Shown in pieces: positions 36,701 to 44,557 of a stretch of 64,000 nt of DNA. The translations under genes were made by a program, and so were the position numbers. The stretch lies in assembly GCF_013282805.1 (NCBI RefSeq), contig NZ_CP054038.1, positions 1,116,001 through 1,180,000 on the forward strand. Direction: 5' to 3'. The notes under the pieces are model-generated. The model did no database searches and was not told where the DNA came from. It saw nothing but the letters and a program-made list of their open reading frames with translations. Numbering within the stretch: position 1 is the stretch's first letter; each line of letters opens with the position of its first letter. This DNA comes from Microbacterium hominis. Lineage in GTDB: Bacteria; Actinomycetota; Actinomycetes; Actinomycetales; Microbacteriaceae.

Positions 36701-37686
36701 ACGACGGCGCCTTCCTCGCCGACGACACGATGGTGGCCTCCTACGAGCTGCGCGGCGGCTGGCTGCGCCTGGGCGCGGTGCGCATCGGCAAGCGGGCGTT
36801 CCTCGGCAACTCCGGCATGGCCTCGCCCGGTCACCGCGTGCCCCGCGATGGACTGGTCGCCGTGCTCTCGTCCGCGCCGGTGAAGGCGAAGGCGGGCTCG
36901 TCGTGGCTCGGGTCGCCCGCCGTACGCCTGCGTCGCACGACCGCCGCGGGCGACCAGAGCCGCACCTACGCTCCGCCGCTGCGCCTGCGCCTGGCCCGCG
37001 CGGCGTGGGAGCTGCTGCGCATCGTGCCGGTGTTCGTCTCCTGCGCGATCGGCGTGTGGGTGCTGTTCGCCCTCGCCGCCGTCACCGAGTGGCTCGGTGC
37101 GTTCGCCGCCCTGCTGCTGTCGGGGCCGATCCTGCTCGCCGCCGGCGCGCTCGCCGCCGGTGTGAGCGCGGGCATGAAGTGGCTCTTCGTCGGGCCGATC
37201 CGGGCGGGGGAGCAGCCGCTCTGGTCGAGTTTCGTCTGGCGCACGGAGGTGTCGGACACCTTCACCGAGATGGTCGCCGCCCCCTGGTTCGCCCGCTCCG
37301 CGTCGGGCACGCCGGCGCTGGCCGTGTGGCTGCGCGCGCTCGGCGCGAAGATCGGCCGCGGTGTCTGGTGCGAGAGCTACTGGCTGCCCGAGCCCGACCT
37401 GGTCACCCTCGGCGACGGATCCACCGTCAACCGCGGGTGCGTCGTGCAGACCCACCTCTTCCATGATCGAATCATGAGCATGGACACCGTCGAACTCGAG
37501 GCCGGGGCGACCCTCGGCCCGCACAGCGTGATCCTGCCCGCCGCCGCGATCGGCGCCCACGCCACGGTCGGCCCCGCCTCCCTCGTGATGCGCGGTGAAT
37601 CCGTGCCCGTCGGCTCGCGCTGGAGCGGCAACCCGATCGGACCGTGGCGCGCCGTCAAGGTGCGCGCGTACCAGTCGACATCGTGA
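33751..37686 (+). CDS. Pls/PosA-type single-module NRPS with membrane C-terminal domains
   Basis: A 1311-residue synthetase. The adenylation domain (about 20-515) shows IIFTSGSTGVPKG, NTYGPTEATVVA, YRSGDLVRYD, GRADDQVKVGGRRIELGEVE and RTSGKVDRAALP. A carrier domain follows with DLGGGSL, Ser551 being the phosphopantetheine site. The rest (about 610-1311) holds three repeats, each with membrane helices (near 613-670, 843-910, 1083-1145) and a left-handed beta-helix region (for example IGRRAEIAPGSAVFG). This is the architecture of epsilon-poly-lysine synthetase and relatives, which join one amino acid into a polymer or add it to an acceptor. There is no condensation or thioesterase domain. Substrate is unknown. 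It is co-translated with the M1 peptidase, and a PPTase is close by. Confidence 0.88.
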   Translation: MTSTPAAQAELDRTDRTPPERTLIDILRATTARHPESSAIDDGSGALSYREMMARVGRTAARLHEAGVRRGDRIGVRMPSGTKELYISILGVMAVGAAYVPVDADDPDERARLVFGEAHVAGIIGGDGTYLPTDDGSGAAEDLFHGDAPHPSTHAVEAVPPPAPDDDAWIIFTSGSTGVPKGVAVSHRSAAAFVDAEARLFLQEAPLGPGDRVLAGLSVAFDASCEEMWLAWRHGACLVPAPRSLVRSGEDLAPWLVRQTISAVSTVPTLAAMWPVESIENVRLLIFGGEACPPELAARLAGDGREVWNTYGPTEATVVACGAMLDGSVPVRIGLPLDGWALAVVGADDQPVAPGEVGELIIGGVGLARYLDPVKDLEKYGPMPTLGWDRAYRSGDLVRYDPAGLVFQGRADDQVKVGGRRIELGEVESALQDLPGVTAASAAVRTTEAGVPVLVGYLAVDGDLDRAAARAQLAERLPAAVVPLLAVMDELPVRTSGKVDRAALPWPLPGVELPDAGFSPAEAWLAEQWQAVLGMPVPGPKADFFDLGGGSLSAAQLVSRIRARVPEFSVADIYDVPRLGAMAKALGPFLGDEASNEFRQPVPTPRATQWLQSVLGVPLFILSGVRWLLYVLTASAILRTAPGFEVLPDTPWIVLVIGLIVFATPFGRMAIAAVAARLLLADLRPGDYPRGGSVHLRLWLAEQIADQVDAVGLAGAPWVKAYGRALGAKIGSDVDMHTLPPITGMLEVGDGAAIEPEVDLTGYWIDGDLLRVGEVRIGADATVGTRSTLAPGTRIGRRAEIAPGSAVFGRVRADQSWAGSPAVRVGGTAEGWPTEAPPRARRWLWAYAGSALVLALLPLASFAVGGLVLARGIRGAADLGAAFVGALVWLVPATLTVGVVFALSAVLLVRLLSIGLAEGIHPVRSRIGWQAWTVERLLDSARTILFPLYSSLFTPVWLRMLGAKVGRDVEASTVLLIPSMTQIDDGAFLADDTMVASYELRGGWLRLGAVRIGKRAFLGNSGMASPGHRVPRDGLVAVLSSAPVKAKAGSSWLGSPAVRLRRTTAAGDQSRTYAPPLRLRLARAAWELLRIVPVFVSCAIGVWVLFALAAVTEWLGAFAALLLSGPILLAAGALAAGVSAGMKWLFVGPIRAGEQPLWSSFVWRTEVSDTFTEMVAAPWFARSASGTPALAVWLRALGAKIGRGVWCESYWLPEPDLVTLGDGSTVNRGCVVQTHLFHDRIMSMDTVELEAGATLGPHSVILPAAAIGAHATVGPASLVMRGESVPVGSRWSGNPIGPWRAVKVRAYQSTS

Positions 37687-38996
37687 CGACCGCCGACCCC
37701 TACGCCGCGCAGAGCGGCGACGTGACGTTCGACGTCGTGTCGTACGACCTCGACATCTCGTACCGCGTGCGCACGAACCGGCTCGAGGGCACCGCCCTCC
37801 TCAACGCCGTCGTCGCGGTGCCCACCCGCGCGATCACCCTGGATCTCATCGGCCTGCGCGCGAGCCGGGTGCGCGTCGACGGCGAGCCGCCGGCGTCGTT
37901 CCGGCAGGGGCCGCGCGAGCTGCACATCGGCCTGCCGCGCGCCTTCGAGCCGGGTGAGGAGTTCTCGGTCGAGGTCGTCTACGCCGGAGCGCCCCGCCCG
38001 CGCCGCTCCCGCTGGGGCGCGATCGGGTGGGAGGAGCTCGAAGACGGTGCGCTGGTGGCCTCCCAGCCCACAGGGGCGCCGACCTGGTTCCCCTGCAACG
38101 ACCGACCCGACGACCGGGCGCGCTACCGCATCGCGATCACCACCGATCCGGGGTACACGGTTGCCGCCACCGGCGTCGCCGAGCGTCCGGTGAAGGCGGG
38201 AGCGCGCGTGCGCTGGGCCTTCCGCTCCGATGTTCCGATGGCGACCTACCTCGCGGCCGTGCACATCGGCCGCTATCGCGCCGAGAGCGCCGGGCGCGTG
38301 CAGTACGTCTACCCGGGCAGGCTCAAGACCCCGGTCCGGCAGGCGTTCGCGGAGGTGCCCGCCATCCTGACCGTGTTCGAGTCCGCCTTCGGCGCGTACC
38401 CGCAGGACACCTGCACCGTCGTGGTCACCGAGGACGCGCTCGACATCCCGCTGGAGGCGCAGGGGCTGGTCGTCTTCGGATCCAACCACCTCGGTCCCGA
38501 CACCGCGCGCCTCATCCCGCACGAGATCGCACACCAGTGGTTCGGCAACAGCGTCGGTCTGGCCCATTGGCGCGACATCTGGCTCAACGAGGGGTTCGCG
38601 TGCTTCGCGGAGTGGGTGTGGTCGGAGGCCTCCGGCGGCCCGACGATCGCCGATCTCGCCGAGAGCCACCACGCGCGTCTGCGCACGCTGCCCCAGGACC
38701 TTCTGCTCGCCGACCCGGGGCCGGACCTGATGTTCGACGACCGCGTCTACAAGCGCGGGGCGCTCACGCTGGAGGCGCTGCGTCGCACGATCGGCGTCGC
38801 CGCCTTCGGCGATGTCCTCCGCCACTGGACGACGCTGCACCGCCACCACCTGGCCACCACCGCGGACTTCCGCGCGTGCGTCGAGCAGATCGCCCCCGGC
38901 GACCACGCCGCGCTGCTCACGGCGTGGCTGGATGCGCCCGCCCTGCCGGATCTTCCTCCCCCGCTGCCGGCGGCACCGCGCGCAGCGCGACGCTGA
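37683..38996 (+). CDS. M1 family metallopeptidase
   Basis: A 437-residue zinc aminopeptidase. The zinc motif is HEIAHQWFGN (His280, Glu281, His284) with Glu303 in NEGFACFAE as third ligand. The exopeptidase motif usually GAMEN is EAQGL here. It is shorter than full M1 enzymes, lacking the C-terminal helical domain. No signal peptide is seen. GTG 37683 overlaps the synthetase stop (GTGA), suggesting a linked role, perhaps trimming the product; this is inference. Confidence 0.88.
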   Translation: MTTADPYAAQSGDVTFDVVSYDLDISYRVRTNRLEGTALLNAVVAVPTRAITLDLIGLRASRVRVDGEPPASFRQGPRELHIGLPRAFEPGEEFSVEVVYAGAPRPRRSRWGAIGWEELEDGALVASQPTGAPTWFPCNDRPDDRARYRIAITTDPGYTVAATGVAERPVKAGARVRWAFRSDVPMATYLAAVHIGRYRAESAGRVQYVYPGRLKTPVRQAFAEVPAILTVFESAFGAYPQDTCTVVVTEDALDIPLEAQGLVVFGSNHLGPDTARLIPHEIAHQWFGNSVGLAHWRDIWLNEGFACFAEWVWSEASGGPTIADLAESHHARLRTLPQDLLLADPGPDLMFDDRVYKRGALTLEALRRTIGVAAFGDVLRHWTTLHRHHLATTADFRACVEQIAPGDHAALLTAWLDAPALPDLPPPLPAAPRAARR

Positions 38997-39528
38997 CGAC
39001 CAGTCCTGGCGGGCCCGCGGCATCCCAGCCCTCGAAGGCCCCGCCGTCGGGCACCGTCGCGGTCCACGTCGAGGCAGGAGGGGATGCCGCGCCCGGCGCT
39101 GCGGGTCGCGCGCGGATGCGCACCGCGGCAGGGTCGACACGCAGCCCGCGCCCGTCCGCCTTCAGGGCGGCCTCGACCCGCGTCCACTCGCGCGCAGACG
39201 CGACCCGCTCGGGGCCGAGCACGCCCGCGTATTCGCCCGGTGGACCGGCAGCGTCGCTCTCGGCATCCACGCCCACGGCCTCCGCGGCCGCGGCGGGCGC
39301 GACGACGGCGACCGCGAACCCGGCGGCATAGCTCACGCTCGCGCGGTACGCGGCTCCGGTCACCCGCACCGGACCGTGATCGCCGCCGCAGCGCGGACAG
39401 GGGTTGCTCAGCCGCGCCGAGGCGGGCAGAAGGGAGCGCAGCAGCCCCCACGCGACCGCGCGGCGCGTGCTCCGCTCGGGGGCGGGCGCCCAGGCGAGGT
39501 CGAACGGGGCAGCGGTGCGCGCGGCGAT
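38917..39528 (-). CDS. 4'-phosphopantetheinyl transferase-like protein, start unclear
   Basis: Transfers phosphopantetheine from CoA to carrier-protein Ser. Recognised by NPCPRCGGDHGPV, ASVSYAAG, VGVDAES and REWTRVEAALKADGRG, the usual order of motifs in Sfp-type enzymes (with Arg for Lys in WxxKEA). No ATG, GTG or TTG precedes these motifs in frame without deep overlap with the upstream gene. ATC at 39528, two bases after the upstream stop, is the best-placed near-cognate start. It converges on and overlaps the M1 gene by 80 bases. It likely activates the nearby synthetase. Confidence 0.65.
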   Translation of the reverse strand: MAARTAAPFDLAWAPAPERSTRRAVAWGLLRSLLPASARLSNPCPRCGGDHGPVRVTGAAYRASVSYAAGFAVAVVAPAAAAEAVGVDAESDAAGPPGEYAGVLGPERVASAREWTRVEAALKADGRGLRVDPAAVRIRARPAAPGAASPPASTWTATVPDGGAFEGWDAAGPPGLVVSVALRAVPPAAGEEDPAGRAHPATP

Positions 39529-39529
39529 G

Positions 39530-40468
39530 TCAGACCTTCGGGATGTGGGTCTCGATCGCCACGATCCCCGAACCGGGGTTCTCCACCGAGAGGTGCACGA
39601 CCGAGAAGGCGGCGGGTTCGAGGGCCGAAGCGCTCCCGAGGTAGGACCCCCGGAGGGTCCCGGTGGCCAGGGCGATCTCGCTGAGGATGTCGGGCAGCAC
39701 GGGACCATGGCTGCACAGCACGACGGGCTTGCGGGAGCGCACCCGCTGCCCGATCAGGGTCCGAGGATCAGACGCGCCCTCCTCCCAGGAATCCTGGCTG
39801 ATGAGGGGGCTCAGCGTGATCTTCTTGCCGAGCGCGTCGGAGAGGGGCTTGACGGTCTTCACACACCGCACGGCGGGGCTGGAGACGATCTTGCGGGTGC
39901 CGAAGGCGAGGAGCGGGCCCACGATGGAGCGCGCTTGGAGCTTTCCCCGCGCGGCGAGGGGCCGCGACAGGTCGTCGCTCTTCCAGCCGTCGCGCGCGAG
40001 GGCCTTCGCGTGGCGCAGCGCGATGATCGGGAAGGTGCGCAGCACCCCCTCGTCGACCAGCCGCAGGAAGTGCTCCATGATCTCGTGGTCGACGGGATAG
40101 CTCAGCCGGGACACGGCCTTGCGCGCCGGCACCCACTCCAGCGCCGCGATCTCACGGTTCGGCACGAAGGCCGATGTGCGGATCGCCTCATCGGTGGCCT
40201 CCGCGGCCCAGTAGTGCACGATCTTGGTGCGCTTGCTGGGCAGCCGGTAGCGAGAGACCCCCACCGGCACCCCGAGCGCGACGCGGATGCCGGTCTCCTC
40301 GTGGATCTCGCGCACCGCGGTCTCGGCGAGCATCTCGCCCGGGTCGACCTTGCCCTTGGGCAGGGTCACGTCTCGGTACTGGGTGCGATGGATCAGCAGC
40401 ACGTGCAGCTTGTCGTCGACGACGCGCCACACCACGCCGCCCGCGGCGTAGACGGCGGTCTCGGTCAT
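39530..40468 (-). CDS. mutT1: Nudix hydrolase fused to histidine phosphatase (MutT1-like)
   Basis: A 312-residue two-domain protein. The Nudix box is [23 protein letters not shown] (about 40-62). The C-terminal half is a histidine-phosphatase fold starting with ALRHAKAL and containing [14 protein letters not shown] and CSHGPVLPD. This is the layout of mycobacterial MutT1, which cleans oxidised nucleotides (8-oxo-dGTP) or diadenosine polyphosphates. The ATG overlaps the ppk stop, so the two are co-translated; both act on polyphosphate-type bonds. Confidence 0.9.
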   Translation of the reverse strand: MTETAVYAAGGVVWRVVDDKLHVLLIHRTQYRDVTLPKGKVDPGEMLAETAVREIHEETGIRVALGVPVGVSRYRLPSKRTKIVHYWAAEATDEAIRTSAFVPNREIAALEWVPARKAVSRLSYPVDHEIMEHFLRLVDEGVLRTFPIIALRHAKALARDGWKSDDLSRPLAARGKLQARSIVGPLLAFGTRKIVSSPAVRCVKTVKPLSDALGKKITLSPLISQDSWEEGASDPRTLIGQRVRSRKPVVLCSHGPVLPDILSEIALATGTLRGSYLGSASALEPAAFSVVHLSVENPGSGIVAIETHIPKV

Positions 40469-42630
40469 CGCACCGCCCGGGCCCGGCGGCGGCGCTGCAC
40501 GGTCGCCATGGTGCGGTCCTGGATGTCGATGAGGCGCTTGCCCTCGGCATCCACATGGTGCCGGCTCCACTCGCCCTCCGGTCCCAGATGCCACGACGAG
40601 GTGCCGTCGCTCATCGCCAGGTCGAACAGCTGGTTCAGCTCCTTCACCTGGTGGGGGGCGACCACCCGCACGAGCGCCTCGACCCGGCGGTCGAGGTTGC
40701 GGTGCATCATGTCTGCACTGCCGATGTAGGCCTGCGGTGCGCCGGCATTCTCGAACGCGAAGATGCGCGAGTGCTCGAGATAGCGACCCAGGATGCTGCG
40801 CACGACGATGTTCTCGCTCATCCCCTCCACTCCGGGCTTGAGCGAGCAGATGCCCCGCACCCACACCTCGACGGGCACCCCGGCCTGGCTGGCGCGGTAG
40901 AGGGCGTCGATGATCTGCTCGTCGACCATGGAGTTGACCTTGATGCGCACCCGGGCGGGCTTGCCGGCCAGCGCGTTGCGCCGCTCGTGGTCGATGAGCC
41001 GGAGCAGCCCCTTGCGCAGATGGAGCGGCGCGACGAGGAGCCGCTTGAACTTCTTCTCGATGGCGTAGCCGCTGAGCTCGTTGAACAGGCGCGTGAGATC
41101 GCGGCCGACCTGGTCGTCGACCGTGAACAGGCCGAAGTCCTCGTAGATGCGACTCGTCTTGGGGTTGTAGTTGCCCGTTCCCACGTGGCTGTAGTGGCGC
41201 AGCACCCCGTCCTCCTCGCGGATGACCAGGGCCAGTTTGCAGTGCGTCTTCAGCCCGACCAGGCCGTACACGACGTGGACGCCGGCCTTCTCGAGCTTGC
41301 GCGCCCAGACGATGTTCGCCGCCTCGTCGAACCGCGCCTTCACCTCGACCAGGGCGAGCACCTGCTTGCCCGCCTCGGCGGCGTCGATCAGCGCCTGCAC
41401 GATGGGACTGTCGCCCGAGGTGCGGTACAGCGTCTGCTTGATGGCCAGCACGTGCGGGTCCTTGGCCGCCTGCTCGAGGAAGGCCTGCACGCTCGTGGCG
41501 AACGACTCGTAGGGGTGGTGGACGAGCACGTCGGCCTTGCGGATGGCGGTGAAGATGTCGGAGCGCTCGTTGTTGTCGCCCGGCTGGAACGCGAGCGCCG
41601 TCGTCGGCAGGTGGGGCTTGTCGCGCAGGTCGGGGCGGTCGATGCGCGCCAGGTCGAACAGGCCGCGCAGATCGAGCGGACCGGGGAGGCGGTAGACCTC
41701 CTGCGCCGTGATGTCGAGCTCGCCGATCAGCAGATCGAGAGTGAGCTCGTCCATGTCGTCGCCGACCTCGAGGCGGATGGGCGGGCCGAAGCGGCGGCGC
41801 AGCAGCTCCGCCTCGAGGGCCTGGATGAGGTTCTCGGTCTCGTCCTCCTCGATCACGACGTCTTCGTTGCGCGTGAGGCGGAACGTGTGGTGATCGAGGA
41901 TCTCCATGCCGGGGAACAGGTCCTCCAGGTGGTTGGAGATGAGCTCCTCGAGCGGCAGGTAGCGCACCTTGTCGCCGTCGCGGCCCACTTCGACGAACCG
42001 GGGGAGCATCGGCGGCACCTTGAGACGGGCGAACTCCTGACGGCCGGTGCGGGCGTTGCGGATGCGGATCGCGAGGTTCAGCGAGAGTCCCGAGATGTAC
42101 GGGAAGGGGTGTGCCGGATCGACCGCCAGCGGCATGAGCACGGGGAAGACCTGCTCGTGGAAGTAGTCGTACAGGCGCGAGCGCTCGCCGTCGTCGAGCT
42201 GGTCGTAATCGAGCACCTCGATCCCCGCTTCGGCGAGGGTGGGCCGGACCATCGAGGCCCACACGTCGGCGTGGCGCAGCTGCAGCTCGTGGGCGAGCTT
42301 CGAGATGTCGGCGAGCACGTCCTGGGGAGCGCGGCCGACGTTGGTCGGCACGGCCAGGCCGGTCACGATGCGGCGCTTGAGGCCCGCGACCCGCACCATG
42401 AAGAACTCGTCGAGGTTGCTGGCGAAGATCGCGAGGAAGTTCGCGCGCTCGAGGGCGGGCATCAGCGGGTCCTCGGCGAGTTCGAGCACCCGCTGGTTGA
42501 ACGCCAGCCAGCTCAGCTCGCGATCGAGGTACCTGTTCTCGGGGAGCTGGGAGTCGGGCGACTCGTCCAGGTCGAAGTCATCATCATCCGCGTCGCCGAG
42601 CCCTGCGTCGAGCACACCGTGTTCGATCAT
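40465..42630 (-). CDS. ppk: Polyphosphate kinase 1
   Basis: Reversibly makes polyphosphate from ATP. The 721-residue protein has the PPK1 domains in order: N domain ([16 protein letters not shown]), middle domain ([18 protein letters not shown]), and two PLD-like C domains with the autophosphorylated His in [11 protein letters not shown] and a second conserved region in [18 protein letters not shown] degenerate PHO box lies upstream, which fits phosphate control. Confidence 0.97.
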   Translation of the reverse strand: MIEHGVLDAGLGDADDDDFDLDESPDSQLPENRYLDRELSWLAFNQRVLELAEDPLMPALERANFLAIFASNLDEFFMVRVAGLKRRIVTGLAVPTNVGRAPQDVLADISKLAHELQLRHADVWASMVRPTLAEAGIEVLDYDQLDDGERSRLYDYFHEQVFPVLMPLAVDPAHPFPYISGLSLNLAIRIRNARTGRQEFARLKVPPMLPRFVEVGRDGDKVRYLPLEELISNHLEDLFPGMEILDHHTFRLTRNEDVVIEEDETENLIQALEAELLRRRFGPPIRLEVGDDMDELTLDLLIGELDITAQEVYRLPGPLDLRGLFDLARIDRPDLRDKPHLPTTALAFQPGDNNERSDIFTAIRKADVLVHHPYESFATSVQAFLEQAAKDPHVLAIKQTLYRTSGDSPIVQALIDAAEAGKQVLALVEVKARFDEAANIVWARKLEKAGVHVVYGLVGLKTHCKLALVIREEDGVLRHYSHVGTGNYNPKTSRIYEDFGLFTVDDQVGRDLTRLFNELSGYAIEKKFKRLLVAPLHLRKGLLRLIDHERRNALAGKPARVRIKVNSMVDEQIIDALYRASQAGVPVEVWVRGICSLKPGVEGMSENIVVRSILGRYLEHSRIFAFENAGAPQAYIGSADMMHRNLDRRVEALVRVVAPHQVKELNQLFDLAMSDGTSSWHLGPEGEWSRHHVDAEGKRLIDIQDRTMATVQRRRRARAVR

Positions 42631-42646
42631 CCCCTCATCATGGCAG

Positions 42647-42669
42647 GGTCACGTGACGGGTTTGTGAAC
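42647..42669 (-). promoter_or_regulatory. Candidate degenerate PHO box upstream of ppk
   Basis: On the minus strand GTTCACAAACC is followed after 11 bases by CGTCACGTGAC. Both units keep the TCAC core at 11-base spacing. Only the first is a good match, so the site is uncertain. Confidence 0.35.
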
Positions 42670-42714
42670 GGATTCGCGATCCGCGCACAACCGGTCGCGC
42701 CACGAGTCGCCGTG

Positions 42715-43413
42715 TCAGGCCTGGGAGCGCTCGGACGGTGTCGGGAGCTGGTCGTCGTCGTACACGTTGAACCGGTAGCCGACGTTGCGCACCGTACCGA
42801 TCAGCTGCTCGAGATCGCCGAGCTTCGCGCGCAGGCGCCGCACATGCACATCGACGGTGCGGGTGCCGCCGAAGTAGTCGTAGCCCCACACCTCGCTCAG
42901 CAGCTGCTCGCGCGTGAACACGCGTGAAGGGTGCGTCGCGAAGAAGTGCAGGAGCTGGAACTCCTTGTACGTCAGATCGAGGGGCTTGCCGTGCACCTTC
43001 GCCGAGTACGACGACTCGTCGATCGTGATCCCCGAGGTCTGGATGCGGCTCGAGACCTGCTCTTTCGACATGCGTCCGATCGCCAGGCGCACGCGCGCGT
43101 CGACCTCCGCAGGGCCGGCCGACACCAGGATCACGTCGTCGACGCCCCAGTCGGTGGACACCGCCGTGAGACCGCCCTCGGTGACCACCAGGATCAGGGG
43201 CGCGTCGAGGCCGGTCGTGTTGAGGATCTTGCAGAGCGACTTCGCGCCCACCAGGTCCACCCGCGCATCGACGAAGATGACGTCGGCGCTCGGGGCGTTC
43301 ACCAGCTGCGCCGGCTCCGCGGGGATCTGCCGCACGCGGTGGCTGAGCAGCTCGAGCGAGGGCAGGACGGGGCCCCCTCCGCTCGTGGAGCTCAGAACCA
43401 GAAGCTGTGCCAA
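42715..43413 (-). CDS. glnR: Nitrogen-response regulator GlnR
   Basis: An orphan OmpR-family regulator of 232 residues. The N-terminal receiver-like domain is atypical ([45 protein letters not shown]), and the C-terminal winged helix ends in [25 protein letters not shown] and TVRNVGYRF. These segments are hallmark GlnR sequences. It controls glutamine synthetase, ammonium and nitrate genes in actinobacteria. Start is TTG 43413 with GGAGGG about eight bases before it. Confidence 0.93.
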   Translation of the reverse strand: MAQLLVLSSTSGGGPVLPSLELLSHRVRQIPAEPAQLVNAPSADVIFVDARVDLVGAKSLCKILNTTGLDAPLILVVTEGGLTAVSTDWGVDDVILVSAGPAEVDARVRLAIGRMSKEQVSSRIQTSGITIDESSYSAKVHGKPLDLTYKEFQLLHFFATHPSRVFTREQLLSEVWGYDYFGGTRTVDVHVRRLRAKLGDLEQLIGTVRNVGYRFNVYDDDQLPTPSERSQA

Positions 43414-43454
43414 GACGTCACCCTCCCGGCGCCGCTGGGCGCGCCGTGACCCCC

Positions 43455-43460
43455 AGTGTA
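43455..43460 (-). promoter_or_regulatory. TACACT -10 box upstream of glnR
   Basis: On the minus strand TACACT lies 41 bases before the TTG start, giving a leader of about 35 bases that carries the ribosome binding site. Confidence 0.45.
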
Positions 43461-43529
43461 GGGCCCCTCAGGACCAGGGTTCGGTCAATCCGACTGGGGA
43501 AGTCGCCCGAGGTGCGCGACAATGGCAGG

Positions 43530-43820
43530 GTGTCCGCGCCTGAACTCGCCCCGCGCCGCTCCCTCGGCGGCGTCATCGCCGTCTGGGTCGCGGCGGCTAT
43601 CCTCGGCGTCGTGATCGGCGTGTTCGCGGCCCCCGACTGGCGCGCTCCCTGGCTGGCCGTCGCACTCGGCGGCTGCCTCGTGCTCGCCTTCGCCGTGCAG
43701 CTGGCACAGGGGCGCTCGCAGGGCTTCATCGCGCGCGTGGCGATGAGCGTGCTGGGCGCCATGCTCGTCCTCGGCGTCATCAGCCTCGGGTACGGCCTGG
43801 CGGCTGTCGTTCCGGGCTAA
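43530..43820 (+). CDS. Small membrane protein, unknown function
   Basis: A 96-residue protein with three hydrophobic segments (about 13-34, 40-60, 68-92) and short polar turns. A GTG start is used, with a GACAAT box six bases before it. Similar small proteins of unknown role are found beside glnR in related genomes as far as I recall; the role is not known. Confidence 0.7.
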   Translation: MSAPELAPRRSLGGVIAVWVAAAILGVVIGVFAAPDWRAPWLAVALGGCLVLAFAVQLAQGRSQGFIARVAMSVLGAMLVLGVISLGYGLAAVVPG

Positions 43821-43823
43821 GGT
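43818..43823 (+). promoter_or_regulatory. TAAGGT -10 box, leaderless microprotein start
   Basis: TAAGGT begins on the stop codon of the upstream gene and is seven bases from ATG 43831. Confidence 0.45.
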
Positions 43824-43830
43824 GGACCCC

Positions 43831-43944
43831 ATGGATCTCGTCGCGCTCGAACTCTTCTTCGTGGGCCTTCTCGGCCTCGCGTCCCTCGCGATCGCCTTCG
43901 TGTCGGGCGCCGTGATCTGGAACCTGTACCGCGGTCAGCGCTGA
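43831..43944 (+). CDS. 37-residue membrane microprotein
   Basis: Encodes a 37-residue peptide with a charged start (MDLVALELF), one membrane helix (about 9-30) and a basic end (NLYRGQR). It has its own leaderless-type promoter and normal codon use, and ends seven bases before the nitrobindin-like gene. Role unknown; such peptides often regulate or stabilise membrane partners. Confidence 0.6.
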   Translation: MDLVALELFFVGLLGLASLAIAFVSGAVIWNLYRGQR

Positions 43945-43951
43945 GGCCGCC

Positions 43952-44557
43952 GTGCTGGATCTGCCGACCGATCTCCCGGCCGATCTCGTACCGCTCTCGT
44001 GGCTCGTCGGCGTCTGGGAGGGCACCGGCGTCATCGACTACGAGGCGGCCGGTCACCACTACGCCGGTGAGTTCACCCACCGCGTGAGCTTCAGCCACGA
44101 CGGCGGGGCGTACCTGAACTACAGCGCCACCGCGTGGCTGCACGCACCCGACGGCGAGACCCGCACCCCGCTCGTGGCCGAGATGGGCTATTGGCGGCTC
44201 GCCCGCGCCGCGCGCGAATCCGACGCCGGCCCCGGACTGCTGCCGGCCTCTGCCGCATCCGCCGCGCGCACCGTCGACGACGTCGAGACGCTCCGCAACG
44301 CGGAGGGCGGATTCGACATCGAGGTGTCGCTGGTGCACGCCGACGGAGTGAGCGAGCTCTATCTCGGTCAGATCCGCGGACCGCGCATCGACATCTCCAC
44401 CGATGCCGTCGTGCGCACGGCCGGCGCCAAGCCCTACACGGCGGCGACGCGGATGTACGGGCTGGTGGACGGTCACCTGCTGTGGGCGTGGGACATCGCC
44501 GCCCTCGGCCGGGAGCTGAGCTCCCACGCGTCGGCGCGTCTCGCGAAGGCGGAGTGA
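43952..44557 (+). CDS. FABP-like / nitrobindin-type heme protein
   Basis: A 201-residue beta-barrel protein. GVWEGTGVIDY near the N terminus is the GxWxGxG signature of nitrobindins, small heme proteins that bind NO and isomerise peroxynitrite. The candidate heme His would be near the C-terminal strand; I cannot place it surely. An insert of about 20 Ala/Ser residues follows WRLARAARE. GTG 43952 is the start. Its stop overlaps the ygfZ start. A link to nitrate respiration is possible but is inference. Confidence 0.8.
   Translation: MLDLPTDLPADLVPLSWLVGVWEGTGVIDYEAAGHHYAGEFTHRVSFSHDGGAYLNYSATAWLHAPDGETRTPLVAEMGYWRLARAARESDAGPGLLPASAASAARTVDDVETLRNAEGGFDIEVSLVHADGVSELYLGQIRGPRIDISTDAVVRTAGAKPYTAATRMYGLVDGHLLWAWDIAALGRELSSHASARLAKAE

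Noticed and set aside
34254..37466. Open frame of about 1070 codons in another plus-strand frame of the NRPS-like gene
   Set aside because: Arg/Ala/Gly-rich without motifs, whereas the true frame has complete adenylation and carrier motifs.
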